5,079 bases of DNA, taken from the NCBI GenBank assembly GCA_945866165.1, contig CAMBGO010000173.1, positions 1-5,079 of the forward strand, given 5' to 3'. Origin of the DNA: Chitinophaga pinensis. GTDB lineage: Bacteria; Bacteroidota; Bacteroidia; Chitinophagales; Chitinophagaceae. This document shows, in pieces, positions 1 to 4,963 of this stretch. A model generated the notes under the pieces. It saw only the letters and a program-made list of their open reading frames with translations, ran no database searches and was not told the origin of the DNA. Positions within the stretch are counted from its first letter, which is position 1, and each line of letters starts with the position of its first letter. The translations under genes were made by a program, and so were the position numbers.

Positions 1-150
1 AAAGGAATGCGCATGGCTGGTCGCATGGGAACAGACCGTGTTAAGGTGAAGGGATTGCAAGTGATTAAGATTTTTCCTGACAAGAACTATATTCTCGTGA
101 CTGGTTCAGTACCCGGACACAATGGTTCAATTGTTTTCATTCAGAACTAA
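1..150 (+). CDS. rplC: 50S ribosomal protein L3 (uL3), 3' end only
   Basis: This is the C-terminal part of L3, a protein that binds 23S rRNA early in large-subunit assembly and reaches toward the peptidyl transferase centre. The reading frame is open from the first base and encodes 49 residues, ending in TAA at 148-150. The family's conserved stretch is visible at the start of the fragment (KGMRMAGRMGTDRVKVKGLQ), followed by the usual final beta strands with SVPGHNGSIVFI. The L3 start and its long central extension lie upstream of the window. Identification rests on this motif and on the position directly before rplD, where L3 belongs in the S10 operon. The two genes are separated by only 15 nt, so co-transcription is very likely. 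Nothing in the fragment looks damaged. Confidence 0.95.
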   Translation, partial: KGMRMAGRMGTDRVKVKGLQVIKIFPDKNYILVTGSVPGHNGSIVFIQN

Positions 151-165
151 ATCAACGAATCGATC

Positions 166-804
166 ATGAAATTAGATGTACTATCAATAACAGGAAAGAA
201 TACGGGCAGGTCAGTAGAGTTGCCTGATGATATATTTGGTACCGAGCCCAACAACCATGTTGTTTATCTTGCTGTAAAGCAGTTTCTTGCTGCCCAGCGT
301 CAAGGAACCCATAAGGTAAAGACACGTGCTGAAGTTCAAGGTGCTAGTAGGAAGCTTCACCGTCAAAAAGGAACAGGTGGTGCTCGTAAGGGTAACATCC
401 GTAACCCATTGTATAAAGGTGGTGGTACCATTTTTGGTCCAAAGCCTCATGCATATGATTTCAAACTAAACCGCAAGGTGAAAGATTTGGCTAAGATCAG
501 TGCCTTAAGCTACAAGGGAAAGGGAAATGCAATCATTGTAATTGAAGATATAGCCATCGAAGCACCGAAAACAAAAATGTTTGCTAGCATGCTTGATGCA
601 TTGAATGTAAGTGATAAAAAAGCACTTTTTGTGAGCGCTGATTACGACGAAAATGTTTTCATGAGTGCAAGGAATATTTCATCTGTTTTGACTTCTGTTT
701 TGTCAGATGTTAACACATATGATCTAGTTAACTCTGATATACTTCTATTGACAGAATCAGCTGCAAAGATGTTTTCAGAAGAAGAGCAAGAAGTAGAAGC
801 ATAA
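166..804 (+). CDS. rplD: 50S ribosomal protein L4 (uL4)
   Basis: L4 binds 23S rRNA and sends a long loop into the wall of the peptide exit tunnel. The 212-residue length is slightly above that of E. coli L4 (about 201). Family marks are clear: RQGTHKVKTRAEVQG at about residues 45-59, RQKGTGGARKGNIRNP at 66-81 and KGGGTIFGPKPHAYDF at 84-99. Together these make up the basic tunnel loop. The C-terminal globular half follows, with a short acidic tail (SEEEQEVEA). The ATG at 166 gives the normal N-terminus. The 15 nt before it contain no Shine-Dalgarno sequence. In E. coli, L4 represses the S10 operon through the leader before rpsJ. That leader is outside the window, so autoregulation cannot be judged here. 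Confidence 0.97.
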   Translation: MKLDVLSITGKNTGRSVELPDDIFGTEPNNHVVYLAVKQFLAAQRQGTHKVKTRAEVQGASRKLHRQKGTGGARKGNIRNPLYKGGGTIFGPKPHAYDFKLNRKVKDLAKISALSYKGKGNAIIVIEDIAIEAPKTKMFASMLDALNVSDKKALFVSADYDENVFMSARNISSVLTSVLSDVNTYDLVNSDILLLTESAAKMFSEEEQEVEA

Positions 805-835
805 TTTAGAACCCATAACATTTTAAAAAAGAGAT

Positions 836-1135
836 ATGAAACTTGCTGATGTACTGCTTAAACCAATTTTGTCTGAAAAGGCTAATCTTCTTTCTGAGAA
901 GAGTGGTGTTTATTCATTTAAGGTTGCGCGTGCTGCAAACAAGGTAGAAATTAAGAAGGCCGTTGAAGATTTCTATGGTGTTACTGTAGAAGATGTGAGG
1001 ACTGCTGTTTCTCCTGCCAAAAGCAAAAGCCGCATGACAAAAGCCGGTGTTATAAGTGGTAGAAAGCCAGGTTATAAAAAAGCATTTGTTGTAGTTGGCA
1101 AAGGAGAATCAATTGATCTTTATTCAACCATCTAG
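836..1135 (+). CDS. rplW: 50S ribosomal protein L23 (uL23)
   Basis: L23 sits beside the exit of the peptide tunnel, where trigger factor and the signal recognition particle dock in bacteria. The product has 99 residues, normal for the family. It opens with LLKPILSEKA (residues 7-16), the typical L23 start. A beta strand with YSFKV (26-30) and the helix ANKVEIKKAVEDFYGV (34-49) come next. A basic loop reaching toward the tunnel spans about residues 58-79, and the last strand is KKAFVVVGKGESIDLY. The spacer from rplD is 31 nt and A-rich. AGAG at 829-834 overlaps where a ribosome binding site would start but is too short and too close to ATG to count as a Shine-Dalgarno sequence. Its place between L4 and L2 confirms the call. 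Confidence 0.97.
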   Translation: MKLADVLLKPILSEKANLLSEKSGVYSFKVARAANKVEIKKAVEDFYGVTVEDVRTAVSPAKSKSRMTKAGVISGRKPGYKKAFVVVGKGESIDLYSTI

Positions 1136-1172
1136 AAAAATTTGAAAAGCCCTCGGGCAAAAAAATAAAAAA

Positions 1173-2012
1173 ATGGCACTAAAAAAGTACAAACCAATTA
1201 CCGCAGGAACCAGATGGAGGATAGGTAATGCCTATGCTGAGGTAACTACTTCAACACCTGAAAAGTCGCTTTTGGAGAAGGTTAAATCTACTGGTGGTAG
1301 AAACTCACAGGGTCGTCGTGCGATGCGTTATATCGGTGGCGGACACAAGAAAATGTACCGTGTGATTGATTTCAAACGCAACAAGCATGATATTCCTGCA
1401 AAAGTTGCGTCTATCGAATATGATCCTAATAGAACGGCGTTCATCGCTCTACTGCATTATGCTGATGGTGAGAAGCGTTATATATTGGCTCCGCAAGGCC
1501 TAGAAGTTGGAATGACTGTAGAGAGTGGATTGACTGTTGCTCCAGAGATTGGAAATGCATTGATTCTGAAAAATATGCCATTAGGTACCAATGTTCACAA
1601 CATCGAATTGCAACCTGGACAAGGTGGAAAATTTGCTCGTAGTGCAGGATCTTCAGCACAGCTTACCAACAAGGAAGAAAAGTATGCTGTTTTGAAAATG
1701 CCTTCTGGTGAATTGAGGAAAGTGTTAATCAATTGCGGTGCAACTGTTGGAGTTCTTGCAAATTCAGATCATAGTTTGCAAAGCATGGGTAAGGCAGGTA
1801 GGAATCGTTGGAGAGGTATTCGTCCACGCACACGTGGTGTGGCTATGAATCCTGTTGATCACCCGATGGGTGGTGGTGAAGGAAGGTCTTCAGGTGGACA
1901 TCCAAGAAGCCGCTCTGGAAAGTATGCAAAAGGTGAAAAGACAAGGACATTGGGTAAAGGAAGTGATAAGTTAATTATCCAGAGGAAGAATGGTTCAAAA
2001 CTAGCTAAGTAA
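1173..2012 (+). CDS. rplB: 50S ribosomal protein L2 (uL2)
   Basis: L2 is a primary 23S rRNA binder needed for subunit joining and for peptidyl transferase activity. The product has 279 residues, close to the usual 273-276. The N-terminal OB-like domain carries RNSQGRRAMRYIGGGHKK (residues 43-60). The SH3-like domain carries NMPLGTNVHNIELQPGQGG. The C-terminal part has the L2 signature PVDHPMGGGEGRSSGGHP near residues 227-244. The histidine that aligns with functionally important E. coli His229 (mature numbering) is present as His230. The second histidine of the common HPHGGGEG form is Met232 here; I recall Met at this site in other Bacteroidota. The extra length is a short basic C-terminal tail ending in NGSKLAK. 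The ATG is preceded by an almost pure A run and no Shine-Dalgarno sequence. Confidence 0.98.
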   Translation: MALKKYKPITAGTRWRIGNAYAEVTTSTPEKSLLEKVKSTGGRNSQGRRAMRYIGGGHKKMYRVIDFKRNKHDIPAKVASIEYDPNRTAFIALLHYADGEKRYILAPQGLEVGMTVESGLTVAPEIGNALILKNMPLGTNVHNIELQPGQGGKFARSAGSSAQLTNKEEKYAVLKMPSGELRKVLINCGATVGVLANSDHSLQSMGKAGRNRWRGIRPRTRGVAMNPVDHPMGGGEGRSSGGHPRSRSGKYAKGEKTRTLGKGSDKLIIQRKNGSKLAK

Positions 2013-2046
2013 TAATAGAAAGAACACATAACAAGAAAAAAATATT

Positions 2047-2316
2047 ATGGCTCGTTCAATTAGAAAAGGACCGTATATCGCGGCAAAATTAGAGAAGAAA
2101 GTAGAAGCGATGAATGACGGCAAGTCGAAGAAAGGTGTATTGAAAACATGGAGTCGTCGAAGCACGATTTCTCCAGATTTCGTAGGCCATACTTTTGCTG
2201 TGCACAATGGCAACAAATTCATCCCAGTGTATGTAACTGAATTCATGGTTGGTCACAAACTTGGTGAGTTTGCTCCAACTAGAAATTTCAGAGGTCACTC
2301 AAGTAAAAAAGTATAA
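2047..2316 (+). CDS. rpsS: 30S ribosomal protein S19 (uS19)
   Basis: S19 lies in the head of the small subunit, forms a complex with S13 and binds 16S rRNA near the A site and the subunit bridge. The product is 89 residues (E. coli 92). It starts with MARSIRKGPYIAAKLEKKV and contains the family core TWSRRSTISPDFVGHTFAVH (residues 34-53). The C-terminal signature includes KFIPVYVTEFMVGHKLGEF and APTRNFRGH. Residue 66 is Phe in TEFMVGHKLGEF, where most S19 proteins I recall have Asn. The rest of the signature is intact, so the protein should be functional. The 34-nt spacer from rplB holds an in-frame run of stop codons (TAA TAA TAG at 2010-2018) and then A-rich sequence without a Shine-Dalgarno site. 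Confidence 0.98.
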   Translation: MARSIRKGPYIAAKLEKKVEAMNDGKSKKGVLKTWSRRSTISPDFVGHTFAVHNGNKFIPVYVTEFMVGHKLGEFAPTRNFRGHSSKKV

Positions 2317-2360
2317 CAATTGTCTATCGATTCAATTGAACGGTAGCTAAAAACAAGTAT

Positions 2361-2699
2361 ATGGAAGCAGTAGCAAAGTTGAAAAATTATCCAACCTCTC
2401 CCCGTAAGATGCGTTTGCTTGCAGACCTCATTCGTGGATTGAAAGTTGAAAATGCGGTGGCTATACTAGAGCATCATCCTCAGCATAGTGCAATCCCTTT
2501 GAGAAAATTGGTAATGTCTGCAGTGAGCAATTGGAAACAAAAGAATGAAGCTGGCAATGTTGAGGCATTGATGGTGAAAACAATTTTTGTGGATGGGGCA
2601 AGAAGCATAAAGCGTATGTTGCCAGCTCCACAAGGTCGTGCTTACAGGATGAGAAAGCGCAGCAACCATGTAACTGTAATCGTTGATACAAACAATTAA
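2361..2699 (+). CDS. rplV: 50S ribosomal protein L22 (uL22)
   Basis: L22 contacts all domains of 23S rRNA, and its long beta hairpin lines the peptide exit tunnel beside L4. The product has 112 residues, as expected (E. coli 110). The N-terminal signature SPRKMRLLADLIRG is at residues 13-26. The tunnel hairpin spans about residues 79-97 (ARSIKRMLPAPQGRAYRM) and is followed by the conserved end RKRSNHVTVIV. This hairpin is where macrolide-resistance changes occur in other bacteria. No insertion or deletion is apparent here by eye. The start ATG at 2361 gives MEAVAKLKNYPTSPRK, the usual Bacteroidota beginning. The 44-nt spacer from rpsS has a short inverted repeat but no Shine-Dalgarno sequence. 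Confidence 0.97.
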   Translation: MEAVAKLKNYPTSPRKMRLLADLIRGLKVENAVAILEHHPQHSAIPLRKLVMSAVSNWKQKNEAGNVEALMVKTIFVDGARSIKRMLPAPQGRAYRMRKRSNHVTVIVDTNN

Positions 2700-2723
2700 A
2701 GAAAATATTCAAATACATTCATA

Positions 2724-3509
2724 ATGGGTCAAAAAACGAATCCAATTGGTAACAGGTTAGGCATCATCCGCGGATGGGAGAGTAACTGGTATGGAAACAA
2801 AAAAGATTATGCCCACAAGCTAATCGAAGATACAAAGATCCGTAGTTACCTCAACGCACGTATCAACAAGGGTGGCATCTCTAAGATTGTCATTGAGCGT
2901 ACGCTGAACAAGTTAATCGTTACTGTTCATACATCTAAGCCTGGTATCATCATTGGTAAAGGTGGTGGTGAAGTTGATAGGATCAAAGAAGAATTGAAAA
3001 AGCTTACTGGCAAGGAAGATGTTCAAATCAACATTCTTGAGATTCGCCGTCCTGAACTTGATGCTATGATTGTTGGTGAAACTATTGCTAAGCAAATTGA
3101 GAACAGGATTAACTTTAAGCGTGCTATAAAAATGGCAATTGCATCAACAATGCGTTTAGGAGCAGAGGGGATTAAGGTTAAGGCTAGCGGTCGTTTGGGT
3201 GGCGCAGAAATTGCTCGTTCAGAAGAAATCAAGCAGGGTCGTGTTCCTTTGCATACATTTAGAATGGATATTGATTATGCATCAATATTTGCACAAACAG
3301 TGTACGGAAAAATTGGTCTCAAAGTATGGATTTGTAAGGGTGAGGTATTGGCAAAACGTGACTTAAACCCAAATATAATCAGTGGAGGTAAGGCTGAAGG
3401 TCAAGGTGGTGAGAGACGAGAACCACGTAGGGATGACAGAAGGGGTGATGATAGAAGAGGTGGTGGAGATAGAAGAGGCGGTGCAGGTGGAAGGGATCGC
3501 AGAGGATAA
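2724..3509 (+). CDS. rpsC: 30S ribosomal protein S3 (uS3) with Arg/Gly/Asp-rich C-terminal tail
   Basis: S3 sits at the mRNA entry channel of the small subunit, binds 16S rRNA and, with S4 and S5, contributes to mRNA unwinding. The product has 261 residues (E. coli 233). It begins with MGQKTNPIGNRLGI, the canonical start. A type II KH domain follows, with its GxxG loop as GKGG at residues 78-81. The C-terminal domain carries GRLGGAEIARSE (156-167) and VPLHTFRMDIDYA (184-196). The conserved fold ends near residue 210. Beyond it is a low-complexity tail of about 41 residues (221-261) made mostly of Gly, Arg and Asp, with repeated DRRG units. The tail is in frame, with no sign of a frameshift. 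The spacer from rplV is 24 nt. Confidence 0.97.
   Translation: MGQKTNPIGNRLGIIRGWESNWYGNKKDYAHKLIEDTKIRSYLNARINKGGISKIVIERTLNKLIVTVHTSKPGIIIGKGGGEVDRIKEELKKLTGKEDVQINILEIRRPELDAMIVGETIAKQIENRINFKRAIKMAIASTMRLGAEGIKVKASGRLGGAEIARSEEIKQGRVPLHTFRMDIDYASIFAQTVYGKIGLKVWICKGEVLAKRDLNPNIISGGKAEGQGGERREPRRDDRRGDDRRGGGDRRGGAGGRDRRG
3384..3506 (+). repeat. Low-complexity RGG/DRRG-coding tract in the 3' end of rpsC
   Basis: This tract encodes residues 221-261 of S3. I count about 14 Gly, 13 Arg and 6 Asp among the 41 residues. At DNA level the 11-mer GATAGAAGAGG occurs at 3450-3460 and again at 3468-3478. A related GACAGAAGGGG lies at 3435-3445, so the tract looks like a degenerate tandem array with steps of 15 and 18 bp. 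Both steps are multiples of three, so copies can be gained or lost without breaking the frame. The tail lies outside the conserved S3 fold and is probably disordered; additional RNA contact is an inference from its Arg/Gly content. Confidence 0.8.
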
Positions 3510-3521
3510 TTAATTAAATCT

Positions 3522-3542
3522 AAGTATTAAAAATAAATACTT
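3522..3542 (+). promoter_or_regulatory. AU-rich hairpin just before the rplP start
   Basis: AAGTATT at 3522-3528 and AATACTT at 3536-3542 are perfect reverse complements separated by a 7-nt A-rich loop. The stem has six A-U pairs and one G-C pair, so it is weak. It ends four bases before the rplP ATG, in the place where a ribosome binding site would normally sit. There is no U-run after it, so it does not look like a terminator. A role in translation of rplP, or chance in AT-rich DNA, are both possible. Confidence 0.4.
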
Positions 3543-3546
3543 CAAC

Positions 3547-3966
3547 ATGTTACAACCAAAAAGATCGAAACACAGAAAAGCTCAAAAGGGACGGATTAGG
3601 GAAGTGGCCAAGCGTGGAACAACGCTTTCATTCGGTTCTTTCGGATTAAAAGCTATGGAACCAGTGTGGATGACCAACAGGCAGATTGAGGCAGCACGTC
3701 AAGCGATGACCCGTGCAATGAAGAGGGAAGGAAATGTTTGGATTCGGATTTTCCCAGATAAGCCAATTACCCGTAAGCCTGCAGAGGTAAGGATGGGTAA
3801 GGGTAAGGGTAACCCTGAATTTTGGGCAGCTGTAGTAGAGCCAGGAAGAATTCTATTTGAGGTAGAAGGTGTTACCATGGCGGTTGCACAGGAAGCTATG
3901 GACCTAGCTGCTGCGAAACTTCCTATCAAAACAAAATTTGTAGTACGCAGGGATTATTCTGCATAA
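3547..3966 (+). CDS. rplP: 50S ribosomal protein L16 (uL16)
   Basis: L16 helps organise the A-site region of the large subunit and is a late assembly protein near the peptidyl transferase centre. The 139-residue length is normal (E. coli 136). It starts with MLQPKRSKHRKAQKGR and continues with LSFGSFGLKAME. The NRQIEAARQAMTR helix (residues 44-56) and IRIFPDKPITRKPAEVRMGK (67-86) follow. Arg82 of the RMGKGKG motif aligns with E. coli Arg81, the residue hydroxylated there by YcfD/RoxA; whether that happens here cannot be seen. The end, LPIKTKFVVRRDYSA, is the form I associate with Bacteroidota rather than Proteobacteria. The spacer from rpsC is 37 nt, A/T-rich and without a Shine-Dalgarno sequence. 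Confidence 0.98.
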   Translation: MLQPKRSKHRKAQKGRIREVAKRGTTLSFGSFGLKAMEPVWMTNRQIEAARQAMTRAMKREGNVWIRIFPDKPITRKPAEVRMGKGKGNPEFWAAVVEPGRILFEVEGVTMAVAQEAMDLAAAKLPIKTKFVVRRDYSA

Positions 3967-3968
3967 AA

Positions 3969-3984
3969 GTTTAGAACGTTAAAC
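3969..3984 (+). promoter_or_regulatory. Short inverted repeat before rpmC
   Basis: GTTTA at 3969-3973 and TAAAC at 3980-3984 are complementary, and a G-U pair (3974 with 3979) could close a four-base AACG loop. The structure begins two bases after the rplP stop codon and ends nine bases before the rpmC ATG. It is short and AT-rich and may be chance. It is listed because similar elements occur in neighbouring spacers. Confidence 0.25.
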
Positions 3985-3993
3985 AATCAAAAT

Positions 3994-4200
3994 ATGTCAA
4001 AGAAAATTGATTTTTTAAAAAGCCTTTCTTCACTCAGTGAAACAGATATCAAGGCTAAAATTACTGAAGACGAACTTCGTTTGAAGAAGTTACGTTTTGC
4101 GCACGGAATCACACCATTGGAAAATCCAATGAGCATCAAGGAGTTAAGAAGAGACATCGCTAGGTTGAAAACGGAATCAAAAAAGAGGGTATCAGCTTAA
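3994..4200 (+). CDS. rpmC: 50S ribosomal protein L29 (uL29)
   Basis: L29 is a small, all-helical protein near the tunnel exit, next to L23. The product has 68 residues, normal for the family (E. coli 63). It is expected to form a long-helix hairpin. The first helix covers about residues 15-36 (SETDIKAKITEDELRLKKLR), and the turn HGITPLENPMSIKELRRD marks the start of the second, basic helix. The ITPLENP turn followed by RRDIARLKTE matches the L29 signature in its Bacteroidota form. A basic tail (KKRVSA) ends the protein. The N-terminus MSKKIDFLKSLSSL is a few residues longer than in many L29 proteins, but ATG at 3994 is the only sensible start. The position between L16 and S17 is canonical. 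Confidence 0.95.
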   Translation: MSKKIDFLKSLSSLSETDIKAKITEDELRLKKLRFAHGITPLENPMSIKELRRDIARLKTESKKRVSA

Positions 4201-4202
4201 TT

Positions 4203-4240
4203 GTTGAATCTAAGTAAAGTATCAATATTAAACATTCAAC
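4203..4240 (+). promoter_or_regulatory. Long-loop inverted repeat GTTGAAT/ATTCAAC in the rpmC-rpsQ spacer
   Basis: GTTGAAT at 4203-4209 is the perfect reverse complement of ATTCAAC at 4234-4240, with 24 nt between them. The right arm overlaps the left arm of the UUCG hairpin at 4236-4251, so both pairings cannot form completely at the same time. This competing pairing is seen directly in the sequence. Any regulatory meaning is inference. Confidence 0.35.
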
Positions 4241-4251
4241 CTTCGGGTTGA
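4236..4251 (+). promoter_or_regulatory. UUCG-tetraloop hairpin before rpsQ
   Basis: TCAACC at 4236-4241 and GGTTGA at 4246-4251 form a six-base-pair stem closed by the loop TTCG with C-G flanks, the classical very stable C(UUCG)G tetraloop. It ends 17 nt before the rpsQ ATG, and the bases between are almost all purines. No U-run follows, so an intrinsic terminator is unlikely. Plausible roles are marking an RNA processing or decay boundary, or affecting rpsQ translation. It also covers the in-frame TTG at 4248, which argues against using that codon as the start. Confidence 0.65.
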
Positions 4252-4280
4252 CAGAAAAAAGAAAAGAAATGGTTGACAGA
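4246..4280 (+). repeat. 10-bp direct repeat GGTTGACAGA flanking the rpsQ start
   Basis: GGTTGACAGA occurs at 4246-4255 and again at 4271-4280, 25 bp apart. The second copy begins at the G of the rpsQ ATG and runs into codon 4. The first copy supplies the right arm of the UUCG hairpin. The left arm, TCAACC at 4236-4241, could therefore pair with either copy. The 25-bp step is not a multiple of three, so the copies are read in different frames. Confidence 0.75.
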
Positions 4281-4526
4281 CAAATTCGAAAGACCAAAAC
4301 CGGAATCGTTAGAAGCGATAAAATGGATAAAACCGTAACCGTTGCTGTTGAAAGAAAGGTAAAGCATCCTATTTACGGTAAGTTCGTAAAGAAGACAACG
4401 AAATTCCATGCCCATGATGAAAAAAATGAGGCAAAACCAGGTGATGTTGTGAAGATCATGGAGACCAGGCCTCTAAGCAAAACAAAGCGTTGGAGATTGG
4501 TTGAAATCATCGAAAAAGCAAAATAA
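4269..4526 (+). CDS. rpsQ: 30S ribosomal protein S17 (uS17)
   Basis: S17 is a primary 16S rRNA binder in the body of the small subunit, with an OB fold. From ATG 4269 the product has 85 residues, matching E. coli S17 (84). It shows RKTKTGIVRSDKMDKTVTV near the start, then VKHPIYGKFVKKTTKFHAHD, and the S17 signature GDVVKIMETRPLSKTKRW at residues 58-75. An in-frame TTG at 4248 would add seven residues (MTEKRKE). I reject it because it lies in the stem of the UUCG hairpin, and the shorter form already has the family length. The purine-rich tract before ATG (GAAAAGAA) has no true Shine-Dalgarno core. The spacers on both sides are 68 nt, the longest in the window. Confidence 0.95.
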   Translation: MVDRQIRKTKTGIVRSDKMDKTVTVAVERKVKHPIYGKFVKKTTKFHAHDEKNEAKPGDVVKIMETRPLSKTKRWRLVEIIEKAK

Positions 4527-4532
4527 GAAATA

Positions 4533-4550
4533 AGAATTTAACGTAATTCT
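4533..4550 (+). promoter_or_regulatory. Inverted repeat AGAATT/AATTCT after rpsQ
   Basis: AGAATT at 4533-4538 and AATTCT at 4545-4550 are perfect complements around a six-base loop (TAACGT). The stem lies seven bases downstream of the rpsQ stop codon. It has only one G-C pair and no U-run behind it, so it is not a convincing terminator. It may be chance in AT-rich sequence. Confidence 0.3.
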
Positions 4551-4566
4551 AAGTTCGTTTAACAAG

Positions 4567-4579
4567 TCGGTAAAGCCGA
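4567..4579 (+). promoter_or_regulatory. Small hairpin plus A-run before rplN
   Basis: TCGG at 4567-4570 pairs with CCGA at 4576-4579 around a TAAAG loop; a U-G pair could extend the stem by one. It is followed directly by a nearly pure A stretch leading to the rplN ATG at 4595. The A-run is on the coding strand, so this is not a forward terminator. On the opposite strand the same DNA would read as a U-run before a hairpin, which is also the wrong order for a terminator. Confidence 0.4.
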
Positions 4580-4594
4580 AAAAAAAATAAAATA

Positions 4595-4963
4595 ATGATT
4601 CAGCAAGAATCCAGACTAAATGTAGCAGACAACAGTGGGGCAAAAGAAGTTCTTTGCATTCGCGTATTGGGGAATAGTGGTCAAGATTACGCAAAGATCG
4701 GAGACAAGATTGTTGTAACTGTGAAGGATGCCATACCTGCGGGTGGTATCAAGAAGGGAACTGTAACAAAAGCAGTAATTGTAAGAACTAAAAACAAACT
4801 CCGCAGAAAGGATGGTTCATACATCCGTTTTGACGACAATGCTGTAGTGCTTTTGAATCAGTCGGAAGAACCTAGGGGAACAAGGATTTTTGGTCCAGTT
4901 GCACGTGAGTTGAGGGATAAAGGGTATATGAAAATCATATCATTGGCCCCTGAGGTACTATAA
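4595..4963 (+). CDS. rplN: 50S ribosomal protein L14 (uL14)
   Basis: L14 lies on the subunit interface of the 50S particle, forms bridges to the 30S subunit and is the docking site of the silencing factor RsfS. The product has 122 residues, exactly the usual length. It opens with MIQQESRLNVADNSGAKEVL, nearly the consensus. The L14 signature region runs from about residue 60 to 86 (AVIVRTKNKLRRKDGSYIRF and the following DDNAVVL). The end is the conserved EEPRGTRIFGPVARELRDKG and LAPEVL. Variation is confined to known flexible parts, such as GNSGQDYAKIGDK at residues 26-38. ATG 4595 follows an A-rich leader with no Shine-Dalgarno sequence. The start is certain because it gives the canonical N-terminus. 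Confidence 0.98.
   Translation: MIQQESRLNVADNSGAKEVLCIRVLGNSGQDYAKIGDKIVVTVKDAIPAGGIKKGTVTKAVIVRTKNKLRRKDGSYIRFDDNAVVLLNQSEEPRGTRIFGPVARELRDKGYMKIISLAPEVL

Noticed and set aside
211..450. Open frames of 60-85 codons on the - strand across the window
   Set aside because: All lie opposite clearly identified ribosomal protein genes, have unlikely amino acid composition and no family resemblance. They are shadows of the + strand coding sequence.
1149..1158. GCCCTCGGGC before rplB as a stable hairpin on its own
   Set aside because: With a four-base loop only three pairs remain and the flanks do not extend the stem. It is too weak to list as a separate feature.
2331..2340. Perfect 10-bp palindrome TTCAATTGAA before rplV
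   Set aside because: Looks like a possible operator site, but one AT-rich palindrome inside a ribosomal protein operon spacer, with no promoter nearby, is not enough. It is noted only as part of the inverted repeat pattern.
805..3977. TTTAGAAC shared just after the rplD stop (805-812) and the rplP stop (3970-3977)
   Set aside because: An 8-base AT-rich match in two spacers is readily expected by chance, and the flanking bases do not match.
4567..4590. Hairpin followed by A-run before rplN as a terminator
   Set aside because: An intrinsic terminator needs a U-run after the hairpin on the transcribed strand. Here it is an A-run, and ending transcription inside this operon would make little sense.
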